Shown: piece by piece, positions 45,762 to 53,317 of the stretch
Numbering within the stretch: the first letter of the stretch is position 1
Layout: each line of letters begins with the position of its first letter
Source: Blastococcus aggregatus
GTDB taxonomy: Bacteria; Actinomycetota; Actinomycetes; Mycobacteriales; Geodermatophilaceae
Length of the DNA stretch: 64,000 bases
Assembly: GCF_900221005.1 (NCBI RefSeq)
Contig: NZ_OBQI01000008.1
Location: forward strand, 61,477-125,476
Direction: 5' to 3'
Notes under the pieces: generated by a model
Told to the model about the DNA's origin: nothing
Seen by the model: the letters and a program-made list of their open reading frames with translations, nothing else
Databases searched by the model: none
Made by a program: the position numbers and the translations under genes

Positions 45762-47699
45762 ATGACCACGCCGCAGGTGCTCGGCGAGCGCTACGAGATC
45801 GGCGAGGTGCTCGGCCGCGGCGGGATGGCCGAGGTCCACCACGGCCGCGATCTCCGGCTGGGCCGCGAGGTGGCGGTCAAGGTGCTGCGCAACGACCTGG
45901 CCCGCGACCCGTCCTTCCAGGTGCGCTTCCGCCGCGAGGCGCAGGCCTCGGCCTCGCTCAACCACCCGGCCATCGTCGCGGTGTACGACACCGGCGAGGA
46001 CCGCACCGCGCTCGGGGCGACCCCGTACATCGTCATGGAGTACGTCGAGGGCGAGACGCTGCGCGACGTCATCCGACGCGAGGGCCACCTGCCCGCCGAG
46101 CGCGCGATGACGCTGGCCGCCGACATCTGCGGCGCCCTGGACTTCAGCCACCGCAACGGCATCGTGCACCGGGACGTGAAGCCCGGGAACGTGATGATCA
46201 CGCCGCAGGGCACCGTCAAGGTGATGGACTTCGGCATCGCCCGGGCGGTGTCGGACTCCGCGGCGACGATGACCTCCACCGCCGCCGTCATAGGGACCGC
46301 CCAGTACCTCTCCCCCGAGCAGGCCCGAGGCGAGAGCGTCGACGCCCGCTCCGACGTCTACTCCCTCGGCTGCATGCTCTACGAGCTGGTCACCGGCGCG
46401 CCGCCGTTCACCGGCGACTCCCCCGTGGCCGTGGCCTACCAGCACGTGCGCGAGGACCCGCGGCTGCCGTCGTCGATCAACCCGGAGATCCCGGCCGAGC
46501 TGGACGCCATCGTCCTCAAGGCCATGAGCAAGAACCCGGCCAACCGGTACCAGTCGGCCGCGGACATGCGCAACGACCTGCTCCGGGCGCTCGCCGGGCA
46601 GCGGGTCGAGGCGACGCCGGTCATGGGCGACGCCGAGAAGACCGCGATCATCGGCGCCGCGCCCGCCTACGGCGGCTACGACGAGTGGGACGACGAGGAC
46701 GAGCAGGCCAGGCGCAAGAAGCGTCGGATCATCATCGCCGTCGTCTCCGTGCTGGCCGTGCTGCTCCTCGGCGGCGCCATCGCCGCCGCGCTCTCGATGG
46801 GCGGCGACGAGCCGACCGAGCCCACCGTCGCCCAGGTGCAGGTGCCCCCGCTGCAGAACCTGCCCGAGGCCGACGCGGTCGCCGCGCTCACCGCGGTCGG
46901 CCTCGAGGCCGGGACCCGCACCCCCCGCGTGGTCACCGATGAGGCCCAGGTCGGCCTGGTGCTGGACAGCACCCCGGCCAGCGGCGCGCAGGTCGACGAG
47001 GGCAGCGAGGTCGACCTGATCGTCGGCACCGCGCCCGACACCGTGCTGGTGCCCAACATCGTCGGTCTGGACGAGCAGCGTGCCCGCGCCGCCCTCGAGC
47101 GGGCCGGCTTCGACGGCACGATCGAGCTCGAGGACGAGGAGTCGCTGGAGAAGGCGGGCCTGGTGGCGGCGGTGAGCCCCGCGGAGGGCCAGCCGATCTC
47201 TCCCGACGGCACGCTCACCCTCGGCATCTCCACCGGGAGCGTGCGGCTGCCCGACGTGCTCAACCGGAGCGAGGTCGACGCCCGCAAGGCGCTGACCGAC
47301 GCCGGGTTCAGCGAGGCCCAGATCAGCACCGAGCAGGTCGCTTCCCCGCAGCCGCCCGGAACCGTCGTCGCCACCAACCCCGGCGGGGGCAGCGCGGCGA
47401 CCGCCGACACCCGGATCGTCCTGCAGGTCTCCGGTGGCCGCGGCGACATCGTCGTCCTCAACGTCGCGGGTCAGTCGCCGTCGGCGGCCGAGGCCAACCT
47501 GCGGGCCGTCGGGTTCACCAGCTTCGTGCGGGAGACGGTCGAGAACGACGGCTCGGTCGGCGCCGGGCAGGTCCTGACGACCGAGCCGCCGCCGGGCACC
47601 ACGGTGCCTTCGGACACGACGATCATCCTGCTGATCGCCGGCGCCGAGGCCCCGCCCACCGCACCTGCGACCGGCACCGGGACGGGCACCGGCAACTGA
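45762..47699 (+). CDS. pknB: PknB: Ser/Thr kinase with four PASTA domains
   Basis: The product is 645 aa from an ATG. Lys40, Asp138 (HRDVKPGN) and Asp156 (MDFG) fall at the same residue numbers as in mycobacterial PknB; the activation loop AATMTSTAAVIGTAQ has the Thr residues. A helix at ~325-348 (IIIAVVSVLAVLLLGGAIAA) precedes four PASTA repeats (LPEADAVAALTAVGLEA; VGLDEQRARAALERAGF; LNRSEVDARKALTDAGF; VAGQSPSAAEANLRAVGF) that bind muropeptides/lipid II. 148 bp separate it from pknA. Confidence 0.97.
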   Translation: MTTPQVLGERYEIGEVLGRGGMAEVHHGRDLRLGREVAVKVLRNDLARDPSFQVRFRREAQASASLNHPAIVAVYDTGEDRTALGATPYIVMEYVEGETLRDVIRREGHLPAERAMTLAADICGALDFSHRNGIVHRDVKPGNVMITPQGTVKVMDFGIARAVSDSAATMTSTAAVIGTAQYLSPEQARGESVDARSDVYSLGCMLYELVTGAPPFTGDSPVAVAYQHVREDPRLPSSINPEIPAELDAIVLKAMSKNPANRYQSAADMRNDLLRALAGQRVEATPVMGDAEKTAIIGAAPAYGGYDEWDDEDEQARRKKRRIIIAVVSVLAVLLLGGAIAAALSMGGDEPTEPTVAQVQVPPLQNLPEADAVAALTAVGLEAGTRTPRVVTDEAQVGLVLDSTPASGAQVDEGSEVDLIVGTAPDTVLVPNIVGLDEQRARAALERAGFDGTIELEDEESLEKAGLVAAVSPAEGQPISPDGTLTLGISTGSVRLPDVLNRSEVDARKALTDAGFSEAQISTEQVASPQPPGTVVATNPGGGSAATADTRIVLQVSGGRGDIVVLNVAGQSPSAAEANLRAVGFTSFVRETVENDGSVGAGQVLTTEPPPGTTVPSDTTIILLIAGAEAPPTAPATGTGTGTGN

Positions 47700-47708
47700 G
47701 CACCGCAT

Positions 47709-47747
47709 GACGAAGGGCTCCTCCCGATCCGGGAGGAGCCCTTCGTC
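47709..47747 (+). terminator. terminator after pknB
   Basis: A perfect 17-bp stem (47709-47725 with 47731-47747) with a 5-base loop starts 9 bp after the pknB stop. It closes the fhaA-to-pknB transcription unit. Confidence 0.88.
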
Positions 47748-47765
47748 GTTCGTGGACCCCGCTGG

Positions 47766-47845
47766 GATCAGGGACCCTGATCGTGCTGCTTCCTCCCTCA
47801 CGTCCCACGGTGAGGGAGGACGCTCGATGATCAGGTCACCTGATC
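47766..47845. repeat. three inverted repeats between pknB and trpG
   Basis: GATCAGGG-A-CCCTGATC (47766-47782), a hairpin CCTCCCTCAC/GTGAGGGAGG (47792-47801 with 47810-47819) and GATCAGGT-C-ACCTGATC (47829-47845) follow one another. The outer two palindromes can also pair with each other to enclose the inner hairpin. They lie 22 bp past the trpG stop on the minus strand and may form its terminator. Confidence 0.75.
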
Positions 47846-47867
47846 GTCGCGGGGTGGACCGGAGCGG

Positions 47868-48548
47868 TCAGGCGGTGGCGACGTTCAGCCGCTCGGCGGC
47901 CGCCGAGGCCGCCTCCAGGGCCGCCGGGTCGGGGGCCAGGCCGCAGGTGGTCAGCCAGGTGGCCAGCATCCGGTGCCCGCCCTCGGTGAGGACCGACTCC
48001 GGGTGGAACTGGACGCCCTCGATCGGCAGCTCGCGGTGCCGCAGCGCCATGACGATGCCCGACGGCGTGTGCCCGGTGACCTCCAGCTCGCCGGGCACCG
48101 TGGCGGCGTCGACGGCGAGCGAGTGGTACCGGGTGGCGGTGAAGGGCGAGGGCAGGCCGGCCAGCACGCCGACGCCGTCGTGCACCACCTGGCTCGTCTT
48201 GCCGTGCAGCAGCTCGGGAGCGCGCACCACGTGCCCGCCGAACGCCTCCGCGATCGCCTGGTGGCCGAGGCAGACCCCGAGCACGGGCACCCCCTGCGCG
48301 GCCGCGGCGTGCACCATCGGCACCGTGACGCCGGCGTCCGCCGGGGTGCCGGGGCCGGGGGAGAGCAGGACACCGGCGACGTCGAGGTCGGCGAGCTCGT
48401 CGACGGTGACGGCGTCGTTGCGCCGCACGATGCAGCGCACGCCCAGCTGGCCCAGGTACTGGACCAGGTTGTAGACGAAGCTGTCGAAGTTGTCGACGAC
48501 GAGGACCGGCCGGTCGGCGGTCCCGGTGGTGCGGCTCTCGGCGGGCAC
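47868..48548 (-). CDS. trpG: class I glutamine amidotransferase (anthranilate/ADC synthase component II)
   Basis: The product is 226 aa. GTG at 48548 is preceded by GGGGGAG; the frame is open to 48620 but that extension is unsupported. Motifs: VDNFDSFVYNLVQYLG, LLSPGPGTP, GVCLGHQ (nucleophile Cys) and VQFHPES (His). It supplies ammonia to TrpE or PabB; whether anthranilate or 4-amino-4-deoxychorismate is made is not decided by sequence. trpG/pabA lies next to pknB in mycobacteria too. Confidence 0.94.
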   Translation of the reverse strand: MPAESRTTGTADRPVLVVDNFDSFVYNLVQYLGQLGVRCIVRRNDAVTVDELADLDVAGVLLSPGPGTPADAGVTVPMVHAAAAQGVPVLGVCLGHQAIAEAFGGHVVRAPELLHGKTSQVVHDGVGVLAGLPSPFTATRYHSLAVDAATVPGELEVTGHTPSGIVMALRHRELPIEGVQFHPESVLTEGGHRMLATWLTTCGLAPDPAALEAASAAAERLNVATA

Positions 48549-48582
48549 GGCTCCCCCGGTGTGGTCGGTCGGGCGCTGACGT

Positions 48583-49311
48583 TCAGCCCGCGGCGGCGTA
48601 CTGCAGCGCCAGGGGGCCATCGTAGGCGGGCACCTCGACCTGGGTCCGGTCGCGCACCTCGTAGGTCAGCCCGAAGGCGTCCACGACCTGCCGGAAGACG
48701 GCGATCTGCGGAGAGGCGGCCAGCTGCTCGCGCACCGCCGCGGTGTCCACGACGGCGGAGATGACGAACGGCGGCGAGTAGGTGCGCCCCTGCAGCAGCA
48801 GGGTGTTGCCCACGCACCGGACGGCGCTGGTGGCGATCAGCCGCTGGTCCATCACCGCGACCCCGGTGGCGCCCGCGGCCCACATGGCGTTCACGACGGC
48901 CTGGACGTCGGACTGGTGGATGACGAGGTCGTCCGGCCGGGCACCCACCGGCAGGCTGCCGTCGGGGCGCCTGGGGGCGTCGTCGAGCGTGACCACCATC
49001 CCGGCGCCGCTGACGGCCGCCAGCCCGGCGGCCGGGACGCCGGCCTCGCCCGCGGCCCGTGCGTCGGCGACGGCGCCGTCCCGGGCCGCTGCCTGCTCGG
49101 TGAGCTGCTCGGAGCGGCCCTCCAGCTCCGCCAGGCGCCGCTCCTGGCCCGCGATGGCGTCCTCGCGCTCACGGATCAGCGCGGAGAGCTCGGTGACCTC
49201 ACCGGCCCGCAGGTCGGTCCCCTGGGCGGTGCTGCCCGAGGTGGCGAACAGCAGGCCCGCCGCGAGGGCGACGACGGGCACCAGCGCCCCCCAGGCCGAC
49301 AGACGGGCCAC
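48583..49311 (-). CDS. DUF881 protein, membrane-anchored with coiled coil
   Basis: The product is 242 aa. GTG at 49311 (VARLSAWG) has AGGAG 6 nt upstream; the GTG at 49317 overlaps it. An N-terminal helix (WGALVPVVALAAGLLFATSG), a coiled coil at ~38-80 (LIREREDAIAGQERRLAELE) and the DUF881 core (VVTLDDAP; VVNAMWAAGATGVAVMDQRL; PPFVISAVV) match the family that sits beside crgA and trpG in actinobacteria. A role in division or envelope is suggested by context only. Confidence 0.9.
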   Translation of the reverse strand: MARLSAWGALVPVVALAAGLLFATSGSTAQGTDLRAGEVTELSALIREREDAIAGQERRLAELEGRSEQLTEQAAARDGAVADARAAGEAGVPAAGLAAVSGAGMVVTLDDAPRRPDGSLPVGARPDDLVIHQSDVQAVVNAMWAAGATGVAVMDQRLIATSAVRCVGNTLLLQGRTYSPPFVISAVVDTAAVREQLAASPQIAVFRQVVDAFGLTYEVRDRTQVEVPAYDGPLALQYAAAG

Positions 49312-49461
49312 GGGCACCTCCTGCGTCGCTCCGGCGGACGACGACGGTCATCCGTGGGGGTTCCGCCACCGTGGCGGCGTCGTCGTGCTCCGTCCACAGC
49401 TTAGGCTGGGTTCCGTCACGGCCGGTGAGGACGCACCCGGCCACCCGGAGGGAGCAGGTAC

Positions 49462-49737
49462 GTGCCCAAGTCGAAGGTGCGCAAGAAGTCCGTCTACACC
49501 CCACCCGAGGGTGTGCTCCAGTCCCGCTCGGCGGCGCAGGCACGCCTGGCGCAGCCCAGCCCCCGCTGGTACGTGGCGCTCATGATCGGGCTGCTGCTGG
49601 TCGGCCTGCTCTGGATCGTCGTGTACTACGTCGCCGGCGACGAGATCCCGTTCATGGTGTCGCTGAACTCGTGGAACTTCGCGATCGGCTTCGGCGCGAT
49701 GGTGGCCGGTCTGGTCATGTCGATGCGCTGGCGCTGA
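49462..49737 (+). CDS. crgA: CrgA cell division protein
   Basis: The product is 91 aa from a GTG with GGAGGGAGC upstream. The basic N-terminus (PKSKVRKKSVYTPP) and two helices (WYVALMIGLLLVGLLWIVVY; WNFAIGFGAMVAGLVMSM) are typical of CrgA, which binds FtsZ, FtsQ and PBPs at the septum. Divergent from the DUF881 gene. Confidence 0.96.
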   Translation: MPKSKVRKKSVYTPPEGVLQSRSAAQARLAQPSPRWYVALMIGLLLVGLLWIVVYYVAGDEIPFMVSLNSWNFAIGFGAMVAGLVMSMRWR

Positions 49738-49755
49738 CCTTCCCCCACGCCGCGC

Positions 49756-49789
49756 GCAGGCCCTCGTCCCCACCGGGACGGGGGCCTGC
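49756..49789 (+). terminator. terminator after crgA
   Basis: A 15-bp stem (49756-49770 with 49775-49789, one mismatch) and ACCG-type tight loop begin 18 bp after the crgA stop, followed by TCGTT. Confidence 0.8.
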
Positions 49790-50104
49790 GTCGTTCCCGG
49801 GGTCTGTGCACAGCCGATCACCGTCGTCCACAGGTCGACATGGCGCCCCACCCCCAGGGTTGTCCACCGGATGTGGAGGGACGGGACCGGCCCGTACCGC
49901 GCTGACCTGCGCAGATGGGCGGGCTGGGACGGGTGTGACGGATCGTCCATGCGCGTAACTACACGACTGTGAGTCTGTCCCCAGCTGTGCATGCAGCTGT
50001 GGACGAGTCGACTTGTCCGCCGGTGCGGGACGGTCGTCGCACGCCGGGCATACCCGCTCTGACCTGCGGCGACACCTCGAACGGCGCCCTCTCGGACCCC
50101 CGGA
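49790..50104. other. non-coding region with DnaA-box-like sequences
   Basis: No credible gene is seen in this 315-bp stretch between the crgA and thiolase terminators. Three 8-of-9 matches to the actinobacterial DnaA box TTGTCCACA occur: TCGTCCACA at 49824-49832, TTGTCCACC at 49860-49868 and TCGTCCACA on the minus strand at 49998-50006. Weaker ones (7 of 9) lie around 49803 and 50013. It is not flanked by dnaA or dnaN, so it is not the usual oriC. Confidence 0.45.
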
Positions 50105-50149
50105 CGACGACAGCCCCCGGCACCGGTTCGGTGTCGGGGGCTGTCGTCG
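50105..50149 (-). terminator. terminator after the thiolase gene
   Basis: A 20-bp stem (50105-50124 with 50130-50149, one mismatch) and a 5-base loop begin 27 bp past the thiolase stop on the minus strand. Confidence 0.85.
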
Positions 50150-50176
50150 GCGGCCCTGGGGACCGCGGCGTGTGGA

Positions 50177-51337
50177 TCAGGCGTCGATGAGCTCCAGGAT
50201 GGTGGCGTTGGCCATGCCGCCGCCCTCGCACATCGTCTGCAGGCCGTAGCGGCTGCCGGTGTTGCGCATCCGGTGGATGAGCGTCGTCATCAGGCGGGCA
50301 CCGGAGCCACCCAGCGGGTGACCCAGGGCGATCGCCCCGCCCATCGGGTTGAGCCGGCTGGTGTCGGCGCCGGTCTCGACGGCCCAGGCCATCGGCACGG
50401 GCGCGAACGCCTCGTTGACCTCGAACACGCCGATGTCGTCGATCGACAGACCCGAGCGGTCCAGGACCTTCTTGGTGGCCGGGATCGGCGCGGTCAGCAT
50501 GATGATCGGGTCGTCGCCCGCCATGACGGTGGTGTGGATGCGCACCAGCGGGGTGAGGCCGAGCTCGCGGGCCTTCTCGCTGGTGGTGATCAGCAGGGCG
50601 GCCGAGCCGTCGGAGATCTGGCTGGCGTTGCCGGCGCTGATGACGCCGTTCTCCTTGAAGGGGGTCTTCAGGGAGCCGAGCTTCTCAAGCGTGCCGCCGG
50701 GGCGGATGCCCTCGTCCAGGCTGATCACGCCCTCCGCGGTGGTGACGGGGGCGATCTCCTCCTCGAAGGCGCCGTCGGCCTGGGCCTTCGCGGCCTTCTC
50801 GTGCGAGGAGAGGGCGAACTCGTCGAGCTGGGTGCGGGAGAAGCCCCAGCGCTCGGCGATCATCTCGGCGCCGACGCCCTGGTTGATCGTCTGGCCGGCG
50901 TAGCGCTCCATGAACTTCGGGCCCATCGGGCGGCCGGCGCCGGAGGCCGGGTTGCTGGCCGAGCCCATGGGCACCCGGCTCATCATCTCGACGCCACCGG
51001 CGACGACGACGTCGGCCTGGCCGCTGATGACGGTGGCGGCCGCGAACGCGACGGCCTGCTGCGACGAGCCGCACTGGCGGTCGACGGTGGTGCCGGGGAC
51101 GGCCTCGGGCCAGCCGGCGGCCAGCGCGGCGCTGCGCGCGATGTTGAAGGTCTGCTCGCCGACCTGGCTCACGCAGCCCCAGATGACGTCCTCGACGACG
51201 GCCGGGTCGATGCCCGAACGCTCGACGAGGGACTCGAGCACGTGCGCGGAGAGGTCGACGGCGTGCACGCCCGACAGCCCTCCGCCTCGCTTGCCGACCG
51301 GCGTGCGTACGGCGGCACAGATGACGGCATCCCGCAT
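50177..51337 (-). CDS. acetyl-CoA C-acetyltransferase (thiolase)
   Basis: The product is 386 aa from an ATG preceded by GAGGAG. The acylated Cys is in DRQCGSSQQA (about residue 88), the active His in NPMGGAIALGHPLGGSGAR, and the second Cys in MCEGGGMANA. It condenses or cleaves acyl/acetoacetyl-CoA. With acetoacetyl-CoA synthetase and the acyl-CoA dehydrogenase at 34-38 kb it could serve fatty-acid or ketone-body use, although it is 12 kb away. Confidence 0.95.
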   Translation of the reverse strand: MRDAVICAAVRTPVGKRGGGLSGVHAVDLSAHVLESLVERSGIDPAVVEDVIWGCVSQVGEQTFNIARSAALAAGWPEAVPGTTVDRQCGSSQQAVAFAAATVISGQADVVVAGGVEMMSRVPMGSASNPASGAGRPMGPKFMERYAGQTINQGVGAEMIAERWGFSRTQLDEFALSSHEKAAKAQADGAFEEEIAPVTTAEGVISLDEGIRPGGTLEKLGSLKTPFKENGVISAGNASQISDGSAALLITTSEKARELGLTPLVRIHTTVMAGDDPIIMLTAPIPATKKVLDRSGLSIDDIGVFEVNEAFAPVPMAWAVETGADTSRLNPMGGAIALGHPLGGSGARLMTTLIHRMRNTGSRYGLQTMCEGGGMANATILELIDA

Positions 51338-51430
51338 GGAGTTACTCCTCGTCGACGTTTCCGGGCGCGCCCGAACGGTCCGCCCTGACTGCCATCGTAT
51401 GACCTGGCCGACACCTGACAAGGTCCCCCC

Positions 51431-51844
51431 GTGACCTGGACCACCCGGATGAACGAAACCGCGGCCGTGGCGGTGCTCGGAGCGCTGCTCGCAGCGGGGG
51501 CACTGCTCGTCGACGACGCCCCCGGCCGGCTGCTGCTGGGCGTGGGCGCCGCGCTGTCCCTGGGCCAGGCCGCGCGCGACCTGCTGCTGCGCCCGCGCCT
51601 CACGGCCGGGCCCGACGGCGTCGACGTGCGCCGGCTCCCGGGGCGGCTGCACCTGCCGTGGCCGCAGCTGCAGGTGAGCGTCCGCGAGACCCGGCGGCTC
51701 GGGATGCGGACGGTCACGCTGGAGCTCGACACCGCCTCGGACCGGGACGACGACGGCGTGCTCGTCGTCCTCGGCCGGCGGGATCTCGGCGCCGATCCAC
51801 GGGAGGTGGCGCGCCGGCTGCACGAGCTGGACCCGACGGGCTAG
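51431..51844 (+). CDS. PH-like membrane protein
   Basis: The product is 137 aa from a GTG. Two short hydrophobic segments (AVAVLGALLAAGALLVDDA; LLLGVGAALSLGQAA) are followed by a beta-rich C-terminal half (LTAGPDGVDVRRLPGRLHLP; WPQLQVSVRETRRLGMRTVT) that resembles the bacterial PH domain found next to ppiA in actinobacteria. Function unknown. Its TAG and the rhomboid TAG share the palindrome CTAG at 51841-51844. Confidence 0.82.
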   Translation: MTWTTRMNETAAVAVLGALLAAGALLVDDAPGRLLLGVGAALSLGQAARDLLLRPRLTAGPDGVDVRRLPGRLHLPWPQLQVSVRETRRLGMRTVTLELDTASDRDDDGVLVVLGRRDLGADPREVARRLHELDPTG

Positions 51845-52740
51845 AGGTTCAGCACCGTCAGCGTCGGCACGGTCAGGGCGACGACGAGCAGGACCACCGC
51901 GAGCAGCCCCACGCCGGCCACCTGGAACTGCGGGCGGCGCCGGACCAGCAGGAGCACGCCCGCGGCCAGCGCACCGGCGACGAGCCCGCCGAGGTGCCCG
52001 AGCAGCGAGATCCCGGGCAGGAAGCTGATGAACACGTTGATCGCCAGCAGGGTGAGCAGGCCGCGCACGTCCTGCCGGCCGGCCAGCATGAGCACGCCCA
52101 GCGCGCCGAGCAGCCCGTAGATGGCGGCGGAGGCGCCGGCGACGACCACGTTCGGGTCACCGAGCACCTGGATCGCGACCGCGCCGCCGAGGGCCGAGGC
52201 GAGGTAGACGGCGACGTAGCGGGCCCGGCCCAGCTGCCGCTCCAGCTCGGAGCCGAAGATCAGCAGGGCGAGCATGTTCATCGCGAGGTGCACCGGGCCG
52301 ATGTGCAGGAACGCCGCGGTGAGCACCCGCCACCACTCGTCGAGGTAGTGGACGCCGGCGGGCCACTGGGCCAGGTCGACGAAGACCGGCGACCGCTGGT
52401 TGTCCGCCGGGGAGTTCCCCACGGAGAAGGCCGACACCGCGGTGACGACGAACATCGCCACGTTGAGGGCGATGAGAGCGAGGGTGACGACCCCCCAGCG
52501 CCGTCCCGCAGCCCGCAGGCCGCCGGTGCGCGCCGTCCGGACGGTCGCGTTCCCGGCCCGGACGCACTCCGGGCACTGGAAGCCGACGGAGGCCGGGACC
52601 ATGCACTCCGGGCAGATGGGCCGGCCGCAGCGCGTGCAGACGATGCCGGTGGGCCGGTCCGGGTGCCGGTAGCAGGTGGCGGGCAGGGGCGCCGGCTGGT
52701 CGATCCGGCCGGCGCCCCCGTCGTCCGGGGTGGTGCTCAG
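51841..52740 (-). CDS. rhomboid-family intramembrane serine protease with N-terminal zinc ribbon; CTG start
   Basis: The product is 299 aa. The zinc ribbon is CYRHPDRPTGIVCTRCGRPI with later CPEC (B-box-like). Six to seven helices follow, with rhomboid motifs HLAMNMLALLIFGSELER, catalytic Ser in VAGASAAIYGLLGA and His in LLGHLGGLVAGA. No ATG/GTG/TTG is available upstream of the ribbon; CTG at 52738-52740 overlaps the ppiA stop by 4 bp (CTGA) and gives N-terminus M-STTPDDGG, with GAGG upstream. The first ATG (ECMVPAS) would cut the ribbon. Cleaves membrane proteins; targets unknown. Confidence 0.88.
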   Translation of the reverse strand: MSTTPDDGGAGRIDQPAPLPATCYRHPDRPTGIVCTRCGRPICPECMVPASVGFQCPECVRAGNATVRTARTGGLRAAGRRWGVVTLALIALNVAMFVVTAVSAFSVGNSPADNQRSPVFVDLAQWPAGVHYLDEWWRVLTAAFLHIGPVHLAMNMLALLIFGSELERQLGRARYVAVYLASALGGAVAIQVLGDPNVVVAGASAAIYGLLGALGVLMLAGRQDVRGLLTLLAINVFISFLPGISLLGHLGGLVAGALAAGVLLLVRRRPQFQVAGVGLLAVVLLVVALTVPTLTVLNL

Positions 52741-53270
52741 CTGCGCTGCACCTCGACGGACTGGATCACCACGTCCTCGAGGGGCTTGTCGCCGCGAGCG
52801 GTCGGAACGGCGGCGATCTTGTCGACGACCTCGCGGCTGGCCGGGTCGGTGACCTCGCCGAAGATCGTGTGCTTGCGGTTCAGGTGCGGCGTCGGGCCCA
52901 CGGTGATGAAGAACTGCGAGCCGTTGGTGCCGGGGCCGGCGTTGGCCATCGCCAGGAGGTAGGGGCGGTCGAAGGCGAGCTCGGGGTGGAACTCGTCGCC
53001 GAACTGGTAGCCCGGGCCACCGAAGCCCTGACCGAGGGGGTCGCCGCCCTGGATCATGAAGCCGGAGATGACGCGGTGGAAGATCGTGCCGTCGTAGAGC
53101 TTGTCGGTCGTCTTCTTGCGGGTCTCGGGGTGCGTCCACTCACGGGCGCCCTCGGCGAGGTCGGCGAAGTTCGCGACCGTCTTGGGGGCGTGGTCGGGGA
53201 ACAGGTCCACCGTGATGTCGCCGTAGTTGGTGTGCAGGACCGCGCGGCGGGCGGGAGTCGATTCAGTCAC
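52737..53270 (-). CDS. ppiA: cyclophilin-type peptidyl-prolyl isomerase
   Basis: The product is 177 aa from a GTG. Cyclophilin motifs: GTIFHRVISGFMIQGGDPLG, MANAGPGTNGSQFFIT and HTIFGEV. The catalytic Arg is in FHRV. Cytoplasmic, with no signal peptide, like mycobacterial PpiA, which is in the same neighbourhood. The ribosome site GGAGGG abuts the GTG unusually closely. Confidence 0.93.
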   Translation of the reverse strand: MTESTPARRAVLHTNYGDITVDLFPDHAPKTVANFADLAEGAREWTHPETRKKTTDKLYDGTIFHRVISGFMIQGGDPLGQGFGGPGYQFGDEFHPELAFDRPYLLAMANAGPGTNGSQFFITVGPTPHLNRKHTIFGEVTDPASREVVDKIAAVPTARGDKPLEDVVIQSVEVQRS

Positions 53271-53317
53271 CCCTCCAGTCTCCCACTGCCGCGCCCGCCG
53301 CGAGGGGGCGGCAGTGC

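Noticed and set aside
49790..50104. Chromosomal replication origin (oriC)
   Set aside because: Only three near-match DnaA boxes, no AT-rich unwinding element, and no dnaA/dnaN genes alongside.
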